A stretch of DNA of 33,339 nt from an uncultured Devosia sp. Its GTDB lineage: Bacteria > Pseudomonadota > Alphaproteobacteria > Rhizobiales > Devosiaceae. Positions 18,408 through 26,070 of the stretch are shown piece by piece; within the stretch, counting starts at the first letter, position 1, and each line of letters starts with the position of its first letter. Both the position numbers and the translations under genes were made by a program. The stretch spans positions 1-33,339 of the forward strand of contig NZ_CAMLHM010000045.1 in the NCBI RefSeq assembly GCF_946479885.1. The letters are read 5' to 3'. The notes beneath the pieces are model-generated. The model was not told the origin of the DNA. It saw only the letters and a list, made by a program, of their open reading frames with translations, and did not search any database.

Positions 18408-19579
18408 TGGGCGAATACCGGCTTGGCCGTGCGTCTCGGCGAGAGGACATGGGCGGTCAGCAGGCCCAGCAGCACCAGCGGCAAGCCGATGCCAAAGGCC
18501 CAGCGGATGCCGAAATGCTCGGCCACATAGCCCAGCAATGGCGGTCCGAGCAGGAAGGCCGTGAAGGAGAATTGCGCCAGCGCCGCCACATTGATGGCCG
18601 CCGGGCGATCGGTCTGCTGCGCCGCCGCCGACATGGCCAACGGGAACAGCGCGCTTGAGCCGATCCCGATCAGCGCGAAGCCGAGATAGGCGAGGAGCGC
18701 GTGAGGCGCGAAGAAGACCAGCACGACGCCCGCACCCAGCACCGCCAGCAGCACGCGCGCCACCAATACGGGGCTGTAGCGTTCGACAAAGCCATCGGCA
18801 AAGAAGCGCGCAAAGGCCTGCGATCCGGCGACCAGCGCCACGGCAAAGCCGGCCCAGAACGGCTCGACCGCGAAGATGTCGCGCATATAGATGGCCGACC
18901 AGTCGATGCCGGCCCCCTCCATCAGCATGGCCGACAGGCACACGGCCACCAGCATCATGATCGCCAAGGTGGGACGCGCCAGGCGCGGGGTTTCTTCGGT
19001 GCTCGAGCCCGAACGATGCGGCGCCGCCTCGAAACGGCCCAGCACCAGCAGCGTCAGCAGCAGCGATACCGGGACCATCAGCATCAGGTGCCATTGCGGC
19101 GCCAGACCGGTCTGCGCGATGAAGGCGCCAACCATGCCGGCCGAGAAAAAGCCCAGGCTCCAGAAGGCGTGGGCCCGGCTCATGATGCGGCGGCCGATGG
19201 CGTGCTCGACGCGGTCAGCCTCGATATTGATGATGATCTCGATCGACCCGATCGTCAGACCCACCGGCACCAGCAGCAGGAACAGCATCCAGGGGCTCTG
19301 CGCCCACATGGCCAGCGCATAGAGCACGGCCAGAAGCGGGATGGCGCTGAGCAACACGCGGCGATAGCCAACCGTCTCGATCAATCGCCCGGCAAAGGTC
19401 AGCGAAATCAGCGTGCCCACGGCCGAGCCGATCAGCGCCAGCCCCAGCTGCCCCTCGGCCACGCCGAGCGCGCGCTGGATGTCGGGCAGGCGCGGGAACA
19501 TGCTGCCCATGGTGAACGAATAAATGAAAAACGCCCCGAACACCTTGATCTGGGGCGGCAGGTCGATGCCGAATCTCAT
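18404..19579 (-). CDS. MFS transporter D (first gene of the cluster)
   Basis: A 391-residue, 12-helix MFS transporter and the promoter-proximal gene. It shows the cluster motifs: GSMFPRLPDIQRALGVAEGQLGLALIGS in helix 1 and its loop, INIEADRVEHAIGRRIMSRAHAFWSLGFF, EGAGIDWSAIYMRDIFAVEPF, and AAAQQTDRPAAINVAALAQFSF. Its stop overlaps the start of transporter C (ATGA). The 122-nt upstream region carries two adjacent palindromes of LacI/GalR operator form. Since the next gene upstream (19702) ends there on the same strand, those sites can only serve this operon or read-through from that gene. The substrate is unknown; sugar or oligosaccharide import is one reading of the neighbouring cellulase. 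Confidence 0.88.
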   Translation of the reverse strand: MRFGIDLPPQIKVFGAFFIYSFTMGSMFPRLPDIQRALGVAEGQLGLALIGSAVGTLISLTFAGRLIETVGYRRVLLSAIPLLAVLYALAMWAQSPWMLFLLLVPVGLTIGSIEIIINIEADRVEHAIGRRIMSRAHAFWSLGFFSAGMVGAFIAQTGLAPQWHLMLMVPVSLLLTLLVLGRFEAAPHRSGSSTEETPRLARPTLAIMMLVAVCLSAMLMEGAGIDWSAIYMRDIFAVEPFWAGFAVALVAGSQAFARFFADGFVERYSPVLVARVLLAVLGAGVVLVFFAPHALLAYLGFALIGIGSSALFPLAMSAAAQQTDRPAAINVAALAQFSFTAFLLGPPLLGYVAEHFGIRWAFGIGLPLVLLGLLTAHVLSPRRTAKPVFAQ

Positions 19580-19646
19580 GGCAGAAACTACTCGCGAAAG
19601 AATGGGCGCGAGATTAGGCGAAAACGCTCACCCGGGAAATAGCGGG

Positions 19647-19661
19647 CGGAAACGATTTCCG
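19647..19661. promoter_or_regulatory. Candidate LacI/GalR-type operator 1 upstream of the MFS operon
   Basis: CGGAAACGATTTCCG has 6-bp perfect arms around CGA. It lies 68-82 nt upstream of the MFS transporter D start. Its centre is about 21 bp, or two helical turns, from the next palindrome. Confidence 0.4.
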
Positions 19662-19668
19662 AACTCTC

Positions 19669-19682
19669 TTGCAACGTTGCAA
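19669..19682. promoter_or_regulatory. Candidate LacI/GalR-type operator 2 upstream of the MFS operon
   Basis: TTGCAACGTTGCAA is a perfect 14-bp palindrome with the central CG that is characteristic of LacI/GalR-family operators. It lies 90-103 nt upstream of MFS transporter D, just beyond the stop of the pseudo-receiver gene. Confidence 0.5.
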
Positions 19683-19701
19683 TTGTGCCGCAGGCGCTAT
19701 C

Positions 19702-20259
19702 TCAGCCCGCGGGGGGTGCGTGGAAGTCGTCGCGCACGACATTGACGCCGGTCAGCAGGTTGCGGACGATCTCGAGACGGCGGAACTGGCCACCCAGCCG
19801 GGTTTCGGCGGCGCGCCTGGGTCCAGTGACCCGGTCGCGCCGATCGGGACCGAAATAGCCCGGCGTTTCGTAATAGATATGGCTCTGCCCGATCTGTCGG
19901 TCGATGCGTTCGGCCAGGCGCGCCCGGGTGAACGGCATGGTGATGACATCGTCAAAGCCCATATTGATGCAGCGGGTGATGCTGTCGATCGACGGGCTTT
20001 CCGAGAAATAGATCAGCGGCGAGAAGCGGACCCGCCGGCTGGGGCAGAAGCGGATGGCTTCGGCCACGCCCCGTAGCGTCTCGACATCGGCTACCGCGGC
20101 GAACAGGAAAAAGCAGACCGGCGTGCGATTGGCCTGCTGTTCGGCCTGCGCAACGCCGGCATAGGGCAGCACGGCCGAGAAGCTCAGCCGCCGCGCCAGG
20201 TCCATCAATGCTGCGCCCGGCCCGTCCAGAGGCCCGACCACATAGGCGGCGGCTTTCAT
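19702..20259 (-). CDS. Degenerate receiver-like (pseudo-receiver) protein
   Basis: A 185-residue protein I do not recognise with certainty. Residues 1-122 look like a CheY-type alpha/beta fold: MKAAAYVVGPLDG, a hydrophobic strand VCFFLFAAV (48-56), RFSPLIYFSES (78-87), NMGFDDVITMPFTRARLAERID (99-120). The order and the GFDD-PF-LxxRI pattern match response-regulator receivers. However, the strand where the phosphorylated Asp should end holds Phe/Leu, and the usual Lys of KPF is Met108. The C-terminal part has YFGPDRRDR (135-143) and GPRR, Arg-rich motifs that from memory also follow receiver domains in some alphaproteobacterial proteins. Phosphorylation is therefore unlikely. ATG at 20274 (MELARM) is an alternative start. 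It is divergent from the GH9 cellulase. Confidence 0.6.
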   Translation of the reverse strand: MKAAAYVVGPLDGPGAALMDLARRLSFSAVLPYAGVAQAEQQANRTPVCFFLFAAVADVETLRGVAEAIRFCPSRRVRFSPLIYFSESPSIDSITRCINMGFDDVITMPFTRARLAERIDRQIGQSHIYYETPGYFGPDRRDRVTGPRRAAETRLGGQFRRLEIVRNLLTGVNVVRDDFHAPPAG

Positions 20260-20357
20260 GCGAGCCAGCTCCATGCATTCCCGGCGCGCATGGTAGGGCC
20301 CGATTGCTAAGGGAAGGCTAACGGCTGGGCGCGCCCACTTGGGTTGCGTCGCCCATG

Positions 20358-20367
20358 GAAACGTTTC
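20358..20367. promoter_or_regulatory. Candidate LacI/GalR-type operator upstream of the GH9 cellulase
   Basis: GAAACGTTTC is a perfect 10-bp palindrome with central CG, 57-66 nt upstream of the cellulase ATG, in the 164-nt region divergent from the pseudo-receiver gene. The form matches LacI/GalR operators and is similar in type to the two sites before the MFS operon. Confidence 0.45.
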
Positions 20368-20423
20368 AGATTGGCAAGAGGGGCGTGATCCACAAGAGAA
20401 AACCCACCTGGGAGGAACCGAAT

Positions 20424-22703
20424 ATGCGACTTCGACCAAGCAGGCTCGCCATCGTCCTGATGGCCTCTGGCCTGGCCGCGCCGACACTCGGCGCCGAGCT
20501 GATCGGCAATGGCGGCTTCGACAGCGAAACCGCGCCCTGGTGGGCCACCGAGAACCTGACGCCCGAACTGCGCGATGGCCGGCTCTGCGCCGTGGTGCCG
20601 GGCGGCCTTGCCAATCCCTGGGACGCCATTATCGGCGTCAACGATCTGGCGCTGGTCGAGGGCGAGAGTTACCGCTTCGCCTTCTTCGCTGCGGGCGACC
20701 CCAAGGGTCCGGTGCGCGCCTTGGTGCAGATGCCGGTCGATCCCTATACCAGCTATGTGAGCCTCACCCCCACCGCCGTGCCCGAAGGCGTGGCGAGCGA
20801 GGCGACGTTTGTGTCTCCGGTCAGCATGACGGATGCGCAAGTGGTGTTCCAGGTCGGCGGCGCCGCCGAAGAATGGACTCTGTGCCTCGACGACGTTTCG
20901 CTCGATGGCGGCGCGGAAATCGCCGCTTATGAGGCCGAAACCGGCCCGTCCATTCGCGTCAACCAGCTCGGCTACCTGCCCGACGGGCCCAAGCGCGCCA
21001 CCGTGCTGAACGATGCCGATGCGCCGCTCGATTTTACCGTGGCCGACGCTGCCGGCGCCGTCATCTTCTCCGGCAAGACCACGCCGCGTGGCTTGGACGA
21101 AACCGCGGGCGCGGTGGTGCATGTCGCCGATTTCACCGCGCTCGACGCCATGGGCGAGGGCCTGACGCTCAGCGTCGGCGATGAGACGAGCTACCCCTTC
21201 GCCATCGCCGCCGGGCTCTATGGTGACCTGCGCATCGATGCGCTCAGCTATTTCTATCCGGTCCGCTCCGGCATCGAAATCGACGGCGCCATTGCCGGCG
21301 AGGCCTATGCCCGCCCGGCCGGACATGTGAGTTCCCCCGCTGATGGCGCGCTCAACCAGGGCGACCGCGACGTGCCCTGCCAGCCCGCCGAGGTGAGCCA
21401 GGCCATCTATGGCGAGGCCTGGACCTGCGCCTATACGCTGTCGCCGGTAGGCGGCTGGTACGATGCCGGCGACCACGGCAAATATGTCGTCAATGGCGGC
21501 ATTTCCGTCGCCCAATTGCTGGCCACCTATGAACGCGCTCTGCAGCGCGATGGCACGGCGCTGGCCGCGCTCGGCGATGGCTCGCTGCCGGTGCCCGAAG
21601 CCGGCAATGGCGTACCCGATATTCTCGACGAAGTGCGCTGGGAGCTCGATTTCTTCGCCGCCATGGTGGTGCCCGAAGGCGAGCCGATGGCCGGCATGCT
21701 GCATCACAAGGTGCATGACAGCGAATGGACCGGCCTGCCGCTGCTGCCCCATCTCGACGAAAAGATCCGCGAACTGCACCGGCCGTCGACCGCCGCCACG
21801 CTCAATGCCGCAGCGGTTTTCGCGCAGGGCGCGCGGCTGTTCGCGCCGCATGACGCCGACTATGCCGCAAAGCTGCAGGCCAGCGCGGTCGCGGCCTGGC
21901 AGGCGGCTTTGGCCAATCCTGGTGTCTTCGCCCCGGCTGCCGACGGCAATTCCGGCGGTGGTCCCTATAATGACGACAAGGTGGATGACGAGTTCTTCTG
22001 GGCTGCGGCCGAACTGTTCCTCACCACGGATGAGGCCGAATATCTCGATTACCTCAAGGCCTCCCCGCTCTGGGGCAGCGCTGCCGTCTTCACGCCGCAG
22101 GGCTTTGACTGGGGCGGCACGGCGCCCTTCGCTTTGCTCGAACTGGCGACCCATGCAGACAAGCTCGCGCCCGAGGATGCCGAGGCCATCAAGGCCCTGG
22201 TCATCGACCAGGCCGATGCCCTGCTGGCGCTGCAGGCCGACAATCCGTTCGGCCACGCCTATGCCCCGCCGGGCGGGCTTTACGACTGGGGCTCCAACCA
22301 TCTGGTGCTGCAGAACGGCACCATCCTCGCGGCGGCGCACGAGCTGACCGGGGAGACGAAGTATCGTGATGGCGCCATCGAAAGCGCCGACTATGTGCTG
22401 GGGCGCAACGCGCTCAACCTCAGCTACATCACCGGCTATGGCACGGTGTTCAGCCAGAACCAGCACTCGCGCTGGTTCGCCCACCAGGTCAATGCCGAGC
22501 TGCCGCACCCACCCAGGGGCGCGCTGGCGGGCGGGCCCAATTCATCCATCCAGGACCCGGTGGCCCAGGGCCTCTTTGCCGCGGCCGGCTGCGCCCCGCA
22601 GACCTGCTACATCGACAATATCGAAAGCTGGTCGACCAACGAGATCACCATCAACTGGAACGCCGCCCTGGCCCAGTTCGCGTCGTATCTGGCTGATCAG
22701 TAA
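20424..22703 (+). CDS. Secreted glycoside hydrolase family 9 endoglucanase (cellulase)
   Basis: A 759-residue exported enzyme expected to hydrolyse beta-1,4-glucan links. A Sec signal peptide covers residues 1-24 (LAIVLMASGLAAPTLGA). Next is a CBM4/9-like carbohydrate-binding module (about 25-168: ELIGNGGFD ... WTLCLDDVSLDG). A CelD_N-type immunoglobulin-like domain follows (about 175-268: IRVNQLGYLPDGPKRA). The GH9 (alpha/alpha)6 catalytic domain then runs to the end. Catalytic residues are visible: Asp347 and Asp350 in GGWYDAGDHGKY, and Glu740 as general acid in WSTNEITINWN. NQHSRWFAHQ and PPRGALAGGPN are further GH9 landmarks. No dockerin or anchor is seen. The start was chosen for the signal peptide and GGGAGGA about 8 nt upstream; an upstream in-frame ATG (20355) has no such support. 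It is convergent with the LysR gene across a repeat. Confidence 0.93.
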   Translation: MRLRPSRLAIVLMASGLAAPTLGAELIGNGGFDSETAPWWATENLTPELRDGRLCAVVPGGLANPWDAIIGVNDLALVEGESYRFAFFAAGDPKGPVRALVQMPVDPYTSYVSLTPTAVPEGVASEATFVSPVSMTDAQVVFQVGGAAEEWTLCLDDVSLDGGAEIAAYEAETGPSIRVNQLGYLPDGPKRATVLNDADAPLDFTVADAAGAVIFSGKTTPRGLDETAGAVVHVADFTALDAMGEGLTLSVGDETSYPFAIAAGLYGDLRIDALSYFYPVRSGIEIDGAIAGEAYARPAGHVSSPADGALNQGDRDVPCQPAEVSQAIYGEAWTCAYTLSPVGGWYDAGDHGKYVVNGGISVAQLLATYERALQRDGTALAALGDGSLPVPEAGNGVPDILDEVRWELDFFAAMVVPEGEPMAGMLHHKVHDSEWTGLPLLPHLDEKIRELHRPSTAATLNAAAVFAQGARLFAPHDADYAAKLQASAVAAWQAALANPGVFAPAADGNSGGGPYNDDKVDDEFFWAAAELFLTTDEAEYLDYLKASPLWGSAAVFTPQGFDWGGTAPFALLELATHADKLAPEDAEAIKALVIDQADALLALQADNPFGHAYAPPGGLYDWGSNHLVLQNGTILAAAHELTGETKYRDGAIESADYVLGRNALNLSYITGYGTVFSQNQHSRWFAHQVNAELPHPPRGALAGGPNSSIQDPVAQGLFAAAGCAPQTCYIDNIESWSTNEITINWNAALAQFASYLADQ

Positions 22704-22728
22704 GCGGCTGGCTGGTTTCTTGTTGGGA

Positions 22729-22845
22729 TACCCCCACCTAGCCTCCCCCTGATAGGGGGAGGAATCCGTGCGGTGGTTGTGGCACGATCGTGCCCTTTAC
22801 TCGATCTGTTCCTCCCCCTTTTCAGGGGGAGGCTAGGAGGGGGTA
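22729..22845. repeat. Long TACCCCC inverted repeat (family A copy 5)
   Basis: The left half starts TACCCCCACCTAGCCTCCCC and the right half ends GGGGAGGCTAGGAGGGGGTA; each half also carries its own CCTCCCC-GGGGAGG hairpin. The arms match the shorter element at 14294-14340. It lies between the convergent cellulase and LysR genes and could serve as a bidirectional terminator. Confidence 0.85.
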
Positions 22846-22861
22846 CTCTTCCTGCCCACCC

Positions 22862-23731
22862 TCACTCCCGCCGCATCTCCCCCCGAAACAGCGCCCCATG
22901 CCGCTTCATCAGATCAGCGATGCGGTCCGCCACCGCATGCACCGCCGGCTCGTGCCGTTCCTCGTGGTGGCTCACCAGCCATTGATCCGTTTCAAGCTCG
23001 GCAATGGGTGGTGCCACGCGCACCAGCCGCGGGTCGCTGTCGCCGACAAAGCAGGGAAAGACCGATAGGCCCGCCCCGCCCGCCACCAGTTCGCGGACGC
23101 TCATGGCGTCATTGCCGCGCACGGCGATGCGGTCGCCATGCCGCGCCTGCATCCAGCGCGACGAGTGCGTCTGGCCGCCCTCGCCGGACACGCCGACGAA
23201 ATAGCCGGCCTTGATGCCGTTGATCAGGTGGCGCCCCGAATAGATGGCATAGGCCACCGTGCCGATCAGTCGCCCCGCCAGCCACTGCTCGGTGGGCCGT
23301 TGGTTGCGAATGCCCAGATCGGCATTGCGCCGGCCGATATCGACCTTCTGCATGGCGGTGACGAATTCGACGCCGAAGCGATCCTCCACCGTCCAGATAT
23401 CGCCGATATGGCTGGCAACGAAGGCCGAGGTCCATGACCCGGCCGAGAAGCGCACCACCCGCTCGCCGACCGCACCTTCCTTCCAGCGCTTGAGCGACTG
23501 CATGGCCGCTTCCACATCCTCGGCCCGCTCCAGCAGGTCTTCGCCGGCCTGGGTCAGCCGATAGCCCGATTGGCTGCGGTGAAACAGCGGCTCGCCCACC
23601 TGCTTCTCCAGCGCCGTGACGCGTCGGCCCAAAGTGGCGGCGCTGAGGCGGGTCGTCTCGGTGGCGGCGCTCAGCCCGCCCAGCCGTGCCACATCCAGGA
23701 ACAGCCGCAGATCATCCCAACTGAAATCCAT
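22862..23731 (-). CDS. LysR family transcriptional regulator
   Basis: A 289-residue LysR-type regulator. The N-terminal winged helix-turn-helix is typical: MDFSWDDLRLFLDVARLGGLSAATETTRLSAATLGRRVTALEKQVGEPLFHRS, followed by the linker helix TQAGEDLLERAEDVEAAM. Residues from about 90 form the ligand-binding domain (VRFSAGSWTSAFVASHI ... SVRELVAGGAGLSVFPCFVGD). The inducer is unknown. It is transcribed divergently from the DUF1127 gene and the two aldo/keto reductases, the usual arrangement for a LysR regulator and its targets. Confidence 0.92.
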   Translation of the reverse strand: MDFSWDDLRLFLDVARLGGLSAATETTRLSAATLGRRVTALEKQVGEPLFHRSQSGYRLTQAGEDLLERAEDVEAAMQSLKRWKEGAVGERVVRFSAGSWTSAFVASHIGDIWTVEDRFGVEFVTAMQKVDIGRRNADLGIRNQRPTEQWLAGRLIGTVAYAIYSGRHLINGIKAGYFVGVSGEGGQTHSSRWMQARHGDRIAVRGNDAMSVRELVAGGAGLSVFPCFVGDSDPRLVRVAPPIAELETDQWLVSHHEERHEPAVHAVADRIADLMKRHGALFRGEMRRE

Positions 23732-23741
23732 TTTTCATTTC

Positions 23742-23757
23742 TGCAAAGTGCCTTGCA
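23742..23757. promoter_or_regulatory. Candidate LysR-regulator binding site
   Basis: TGCAA-AGTGCC-TTGCA is an interrupted palindrome ten nucleotides upstream of the lysR start codon. The word CTGCAAA occurs three times in the divergent region (23741, 23779, 23827), which may be half-sites. Confidence 0.35.
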
Positions 23758-23915
23758 CTCTCGACTATAGCGAAAGCCCTGCAAAATGAGCAAGGTATGT
23801 CCCAGCAGCGCCGTTGTCGCGCTGACCTGCAAAGCCGGTATCGTCAAAGTTGAAAATCCGAAACGTCAGGTTTCGGCGCCGGCACGGCTTTGCCTTATCG
23901 CCAAGGAGACCAGAC

Positions 23916-24065
23916 ATGTTCGAGCCCCTGACCCGCAAATTCACTGACTGGCGCCTGCGCCGTATCGCCATCCGCAAGCTGCATACGCTCGACGATCGCC
24001 TGCTGGCCGATGTCGGCACCAGCCGCGACGAGATCGCCTGCTTTGTCGACTGCGTCAGCGGTTGA
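23916..24065 (+). CDS. DUF1127 domain small protein
   Basis: A 49-residue protein of the DUF1127 family, abundant in alphaproteobacteria. The core RLRRIAIRKLHTLDDRLLADVGTSRDEI is the family signature: a basic helix followed by L-x-D-x-x-L-x-D-[IV]-G-x-x-R-x-x-I. Members in Rhizobium and Agrobacterium have been linked to RNA turnover, phosphate and carbon metabolism; the function here is unknown. AAGGAG lies 8 nt before the ATG. It ends 10 nt before the first aldo/keto reductase, so it is likely the first gene of that operon. It diverges from lysR. Confidence 0.85.
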   Translation: MFEPLTRKFTDWRLRRIAIRKLHTLDDRLLADVGTSRDEIACFVDCVSG

Positions 24066-24075
24066 GGAGATGAGC

Positions 24076-25062
24076 ATGGACCGCACCACACTTGGCCCAC
24101 TTTCCGTCTCGAGCCTGGCGCTCGGCGCCATGCTGTTTGGCACCGCCACCGAGGAGGCGACATCGCGTCGCCTTCTCGACGGTTTTGTCACCGCTGGCGG
24201 CAATTTCATCGACACGTCGAACAATTATGCCTTCTGGCCGGCCAATGGTCGCTCCGGCGCCAGCGAGGAAGTGCTGGGCCGCTGGCTCAAGTCGCGCGGC
24301 CGCCGCGACGATCTCATCATCGCCACCAAGACCGGCGCCCTGCCCAGCCGGCCGGGCGTCGGCCTCGAGGATATCCAGGGCCTGGGCAAGGACACGATCA
24401 TCCGCGATATCGATGACTCGCTGCGCCGCCTCGGCACCGACTATGTCGATCTCTACTATGCCCATATCGATGACCGCACCACGCCGCTGGAGGAAACCCT
24501 GGCCGGGTTTGACGCGGTGGTACGGTCAGGCAAGGTGCGCGCCATCGCCTGCTCCAATTATGCGGTTTGGCGCATCGAGCGGGCGCGGCAACTGAGCCGA
24601 CAGCTCGGCTTTCCCGAATATGTCGGCGTGCAGCAGCATTTCAGCTACTTCCGCTCGCGGCCCGATTCCGATCTCAAGCGCAACGCAACGATGGGGCTGC
24701 GGGGCGGCTGGGGCACCGAGGGCGGGTTGCGCGGCCAGCATCTCGACTACATCCGCTTCAACCCCGAATTCCGCGTGATTGCCTATTCGCCGCTGCTGCG
24801 TGGCGCCTATCATGATCCCGAAAGGATGCAGGAGCAGGTGCGCACCGAGGATAACGCGAAGCGCCGTGTCGTCCTCGACGCCGTCGCCGCCGAGCTGGGG
24901 GCTACGGCCGGTCAGGTCGTTCTGGCCTGGCTGCTCGCTTCGACGCCGCAGATCATTCCGTTGATGGCGGTCTCGACCGAAGCCCAGCTCAGTGAAAACC
25001 TCGGCGCTGCCGCCATCAGGCTCACGCCTGAGCAGATGCACCGGCTCAACAACGCCGTCTGA
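24076..25062 (+). CDS. Aldo/keto reductase 1
   Basis: A 328-residue NADPH-dependent oxidoreductase with the TIM-barrel of the aldo/keto reductase family. The catalytic tetrad is visible: Asp46 (FIDTSNNYA), Tyr51, Lys85 (IIATKTG) and His130 (YVDLYYAHIDD). The C-terminal strand IIPLMAVSTEAQLSENLGA is the cofactor-binding end. The substrate is unknown; this branch (Tas-like/YajO-like) reduces aldehydes and sugars. I chose ATG 24076 because GGAG lies 6 nt upstream; an ATG at 24070 is too close to that site. It follows the DUF1127 gene by 10 nt and precedes aldo/keto reductase 2 by 14 nt, so the three are one transcription unit. Confidence 0.9.
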   Translation: MDRTTLGPLSVSSLALGAMLFGTATEEATSRRLLDGFVTAGGNFIDTSNNYAFWPANGRSGASEEVLGRWLKSRGRRDDLIIATKTGALPSRPGVGLEDIQGLGKDTIIRDIDDSLRRLGTDYVDLYYAHIDDRTTPLEETLAGFDAVVRSGKVRAIACSNYAVWRIERARQLSRQLGFPEYVGVQQHFSYFRSRPDSDLKRNATMGLRGGWGTEGGLRGQHLDYIRFNPEFRVIAYSPLLRGAYHDPERMQEQVRTEDNAKRRVVLDAVAAELGATAGQVVLAWLLASTPQIIPLMAVSTEAQLSENLGAAAIRLTPEQMHRLNNAV

Positions 25063-25076
25063 AACGGAGAATCTCC

Positions 25077-26039
25077 ATGCAGATCAACACACTGGGCACC
25101 TTCGGATCGGTCAGCCGCCTCACCCTTGGTGGTGGTGGCATCGGCCAGGTCTGGGGCCCTACCTCCGAGGATGACGCAGTGGCAACGCTCCGCCACGCCG
25201 TCGACACTGGCATCGACCTCATCGATGCGGCCCCCGGCTACAAGATCTGCGAAGCCATGATCGGCCGGGCCTTCGAGGGCAGGCTGCCGCGCGGCGTGCG
25301 GGTGACCACCAAATATGGGCTCAACTCACCGCCGGCTGGCGAGGTCTATGACCGCTTCCGCGCCTCGCTCGAAGCCAGCCTCAAGGCCATGCGGCTCGAA
25401 CGGGTCGATATGTTCCTGCTGCACAGCGAGATCCGGCCCGACGATTTCGAGTATCCGACGGCGCAGCCGCCCAGGGACGAGCGCTCGACCCGGCTTTCGC
25501 TCTACCGCGAGGCGGTGGTGCCCGCCTTTGCGCGGCTGGTGGATGAAGGACTGATCGGCCACTGGGGTATTACCGGCATCAACCATGCCGCCGCCACCAT
25601 CGATGCCCTCTCATCCGGCCCGCTGCCGGCAGCCGTGCAGGCCATCGCCAACCTGCTCGACAGTCCCGGCGAAATGAACGGCACCGGCCTCGCCCCGCAA
25701 CCGCGCTCGGTCATCGCCGCGGCAAAAGCCGCTGGCGTCGGCGTCATGGGCGTTCGTGCCGTGCAGGCTGGTGCACTGACCTCGGGGCTCGACCGGGCGG
25801 ACAATTCGCCGACCGCGGCCGATTTCCGCCGCGCCGCGCCCTATCGCGACCTCTGTGCCGCCTGGGGCGAGGACCCGTCCATCGTGGCCCATCGCTATGC
25901 ACTGGGCATAGCGGGTGTCGATACGCTGGTGCTGGGGGTCAAGAATGTCGCCGAGCTCGATGCTGCGCTGGTCGCCGAGCGGCGTGGCCTGCTCGAGGCC
26001 GAGCAGGTCGCCGCCATCGAGGCGCTTGGCCTGCGCTGA
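25077..26039 (+). CDS. Aldo/keto reductase 2
   Basis: A 320-residue aldo/keto reductase of a different branch from its neighbour, resembling the aldose/L-fucose dehydrogenase-like group. The tetrad is Asp50 (DLIDAAPGY), Tyr55, Lys79 (VTTKYG) and His116 (MFLLHSEI). The insertion after the catalytic His (PDDFEYPTAQPPRDERST) and GVMGVRAVQAGAL near the C-terminus are typical of that group. CGGAGAATCTCC contains the ribosome-binding site before the ATG. The 14-nt gap to reductase 1 and the terminator at 26071-26101 delimit the operon. The substrate is unknown; paired reductases under one LysR regulator suggest a sugar or aldehyde pathway. Confidence 0.9.
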   Translation: MQINTLGTFGSVSRLTLGGGGIGQVWGPTSEDDAVATLRHAVDTGIDLIDAAPGYKICEAMIGRAFEGRLPRGVRVTTKYGLNSPPAGEVYDRFRASLEASLKAMRLERVDMFLLHSEIRPDDFEYPTAQPPRDERSTRLSLYREAVVPAFARLVDEGLIGHWGITGINHAAATIDALSSGPLPAAVQAIANLLDSPGEMNGTGLAPQPRSVIAAAKAAGVGVMGVRAVQAGALTSGLDRADNSPTAADFRRAAPYRDLCAAWGEDPSIVAHRYALGIAGVDTLVLGVKNVAELDAALVAERRGLLEAEQVAAIEALGLR

Positions 26040-26070
26040 GCTATTCCTCTACCCATAGGGCAGAATAAGC

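Noticed and set aside
20307..22508. 733-residue open frame antisense to the GH9 cellulase
   Set aside because: It mirrors the codon structure of a certain gene in high-GC DNA, has no recognisable motif and no ribosome-binding site. Similar antisense frames at 12521-14197, 6718-8043, 14478-15842, 17088-18530 and 16240-18450 were rejected for the same reason.
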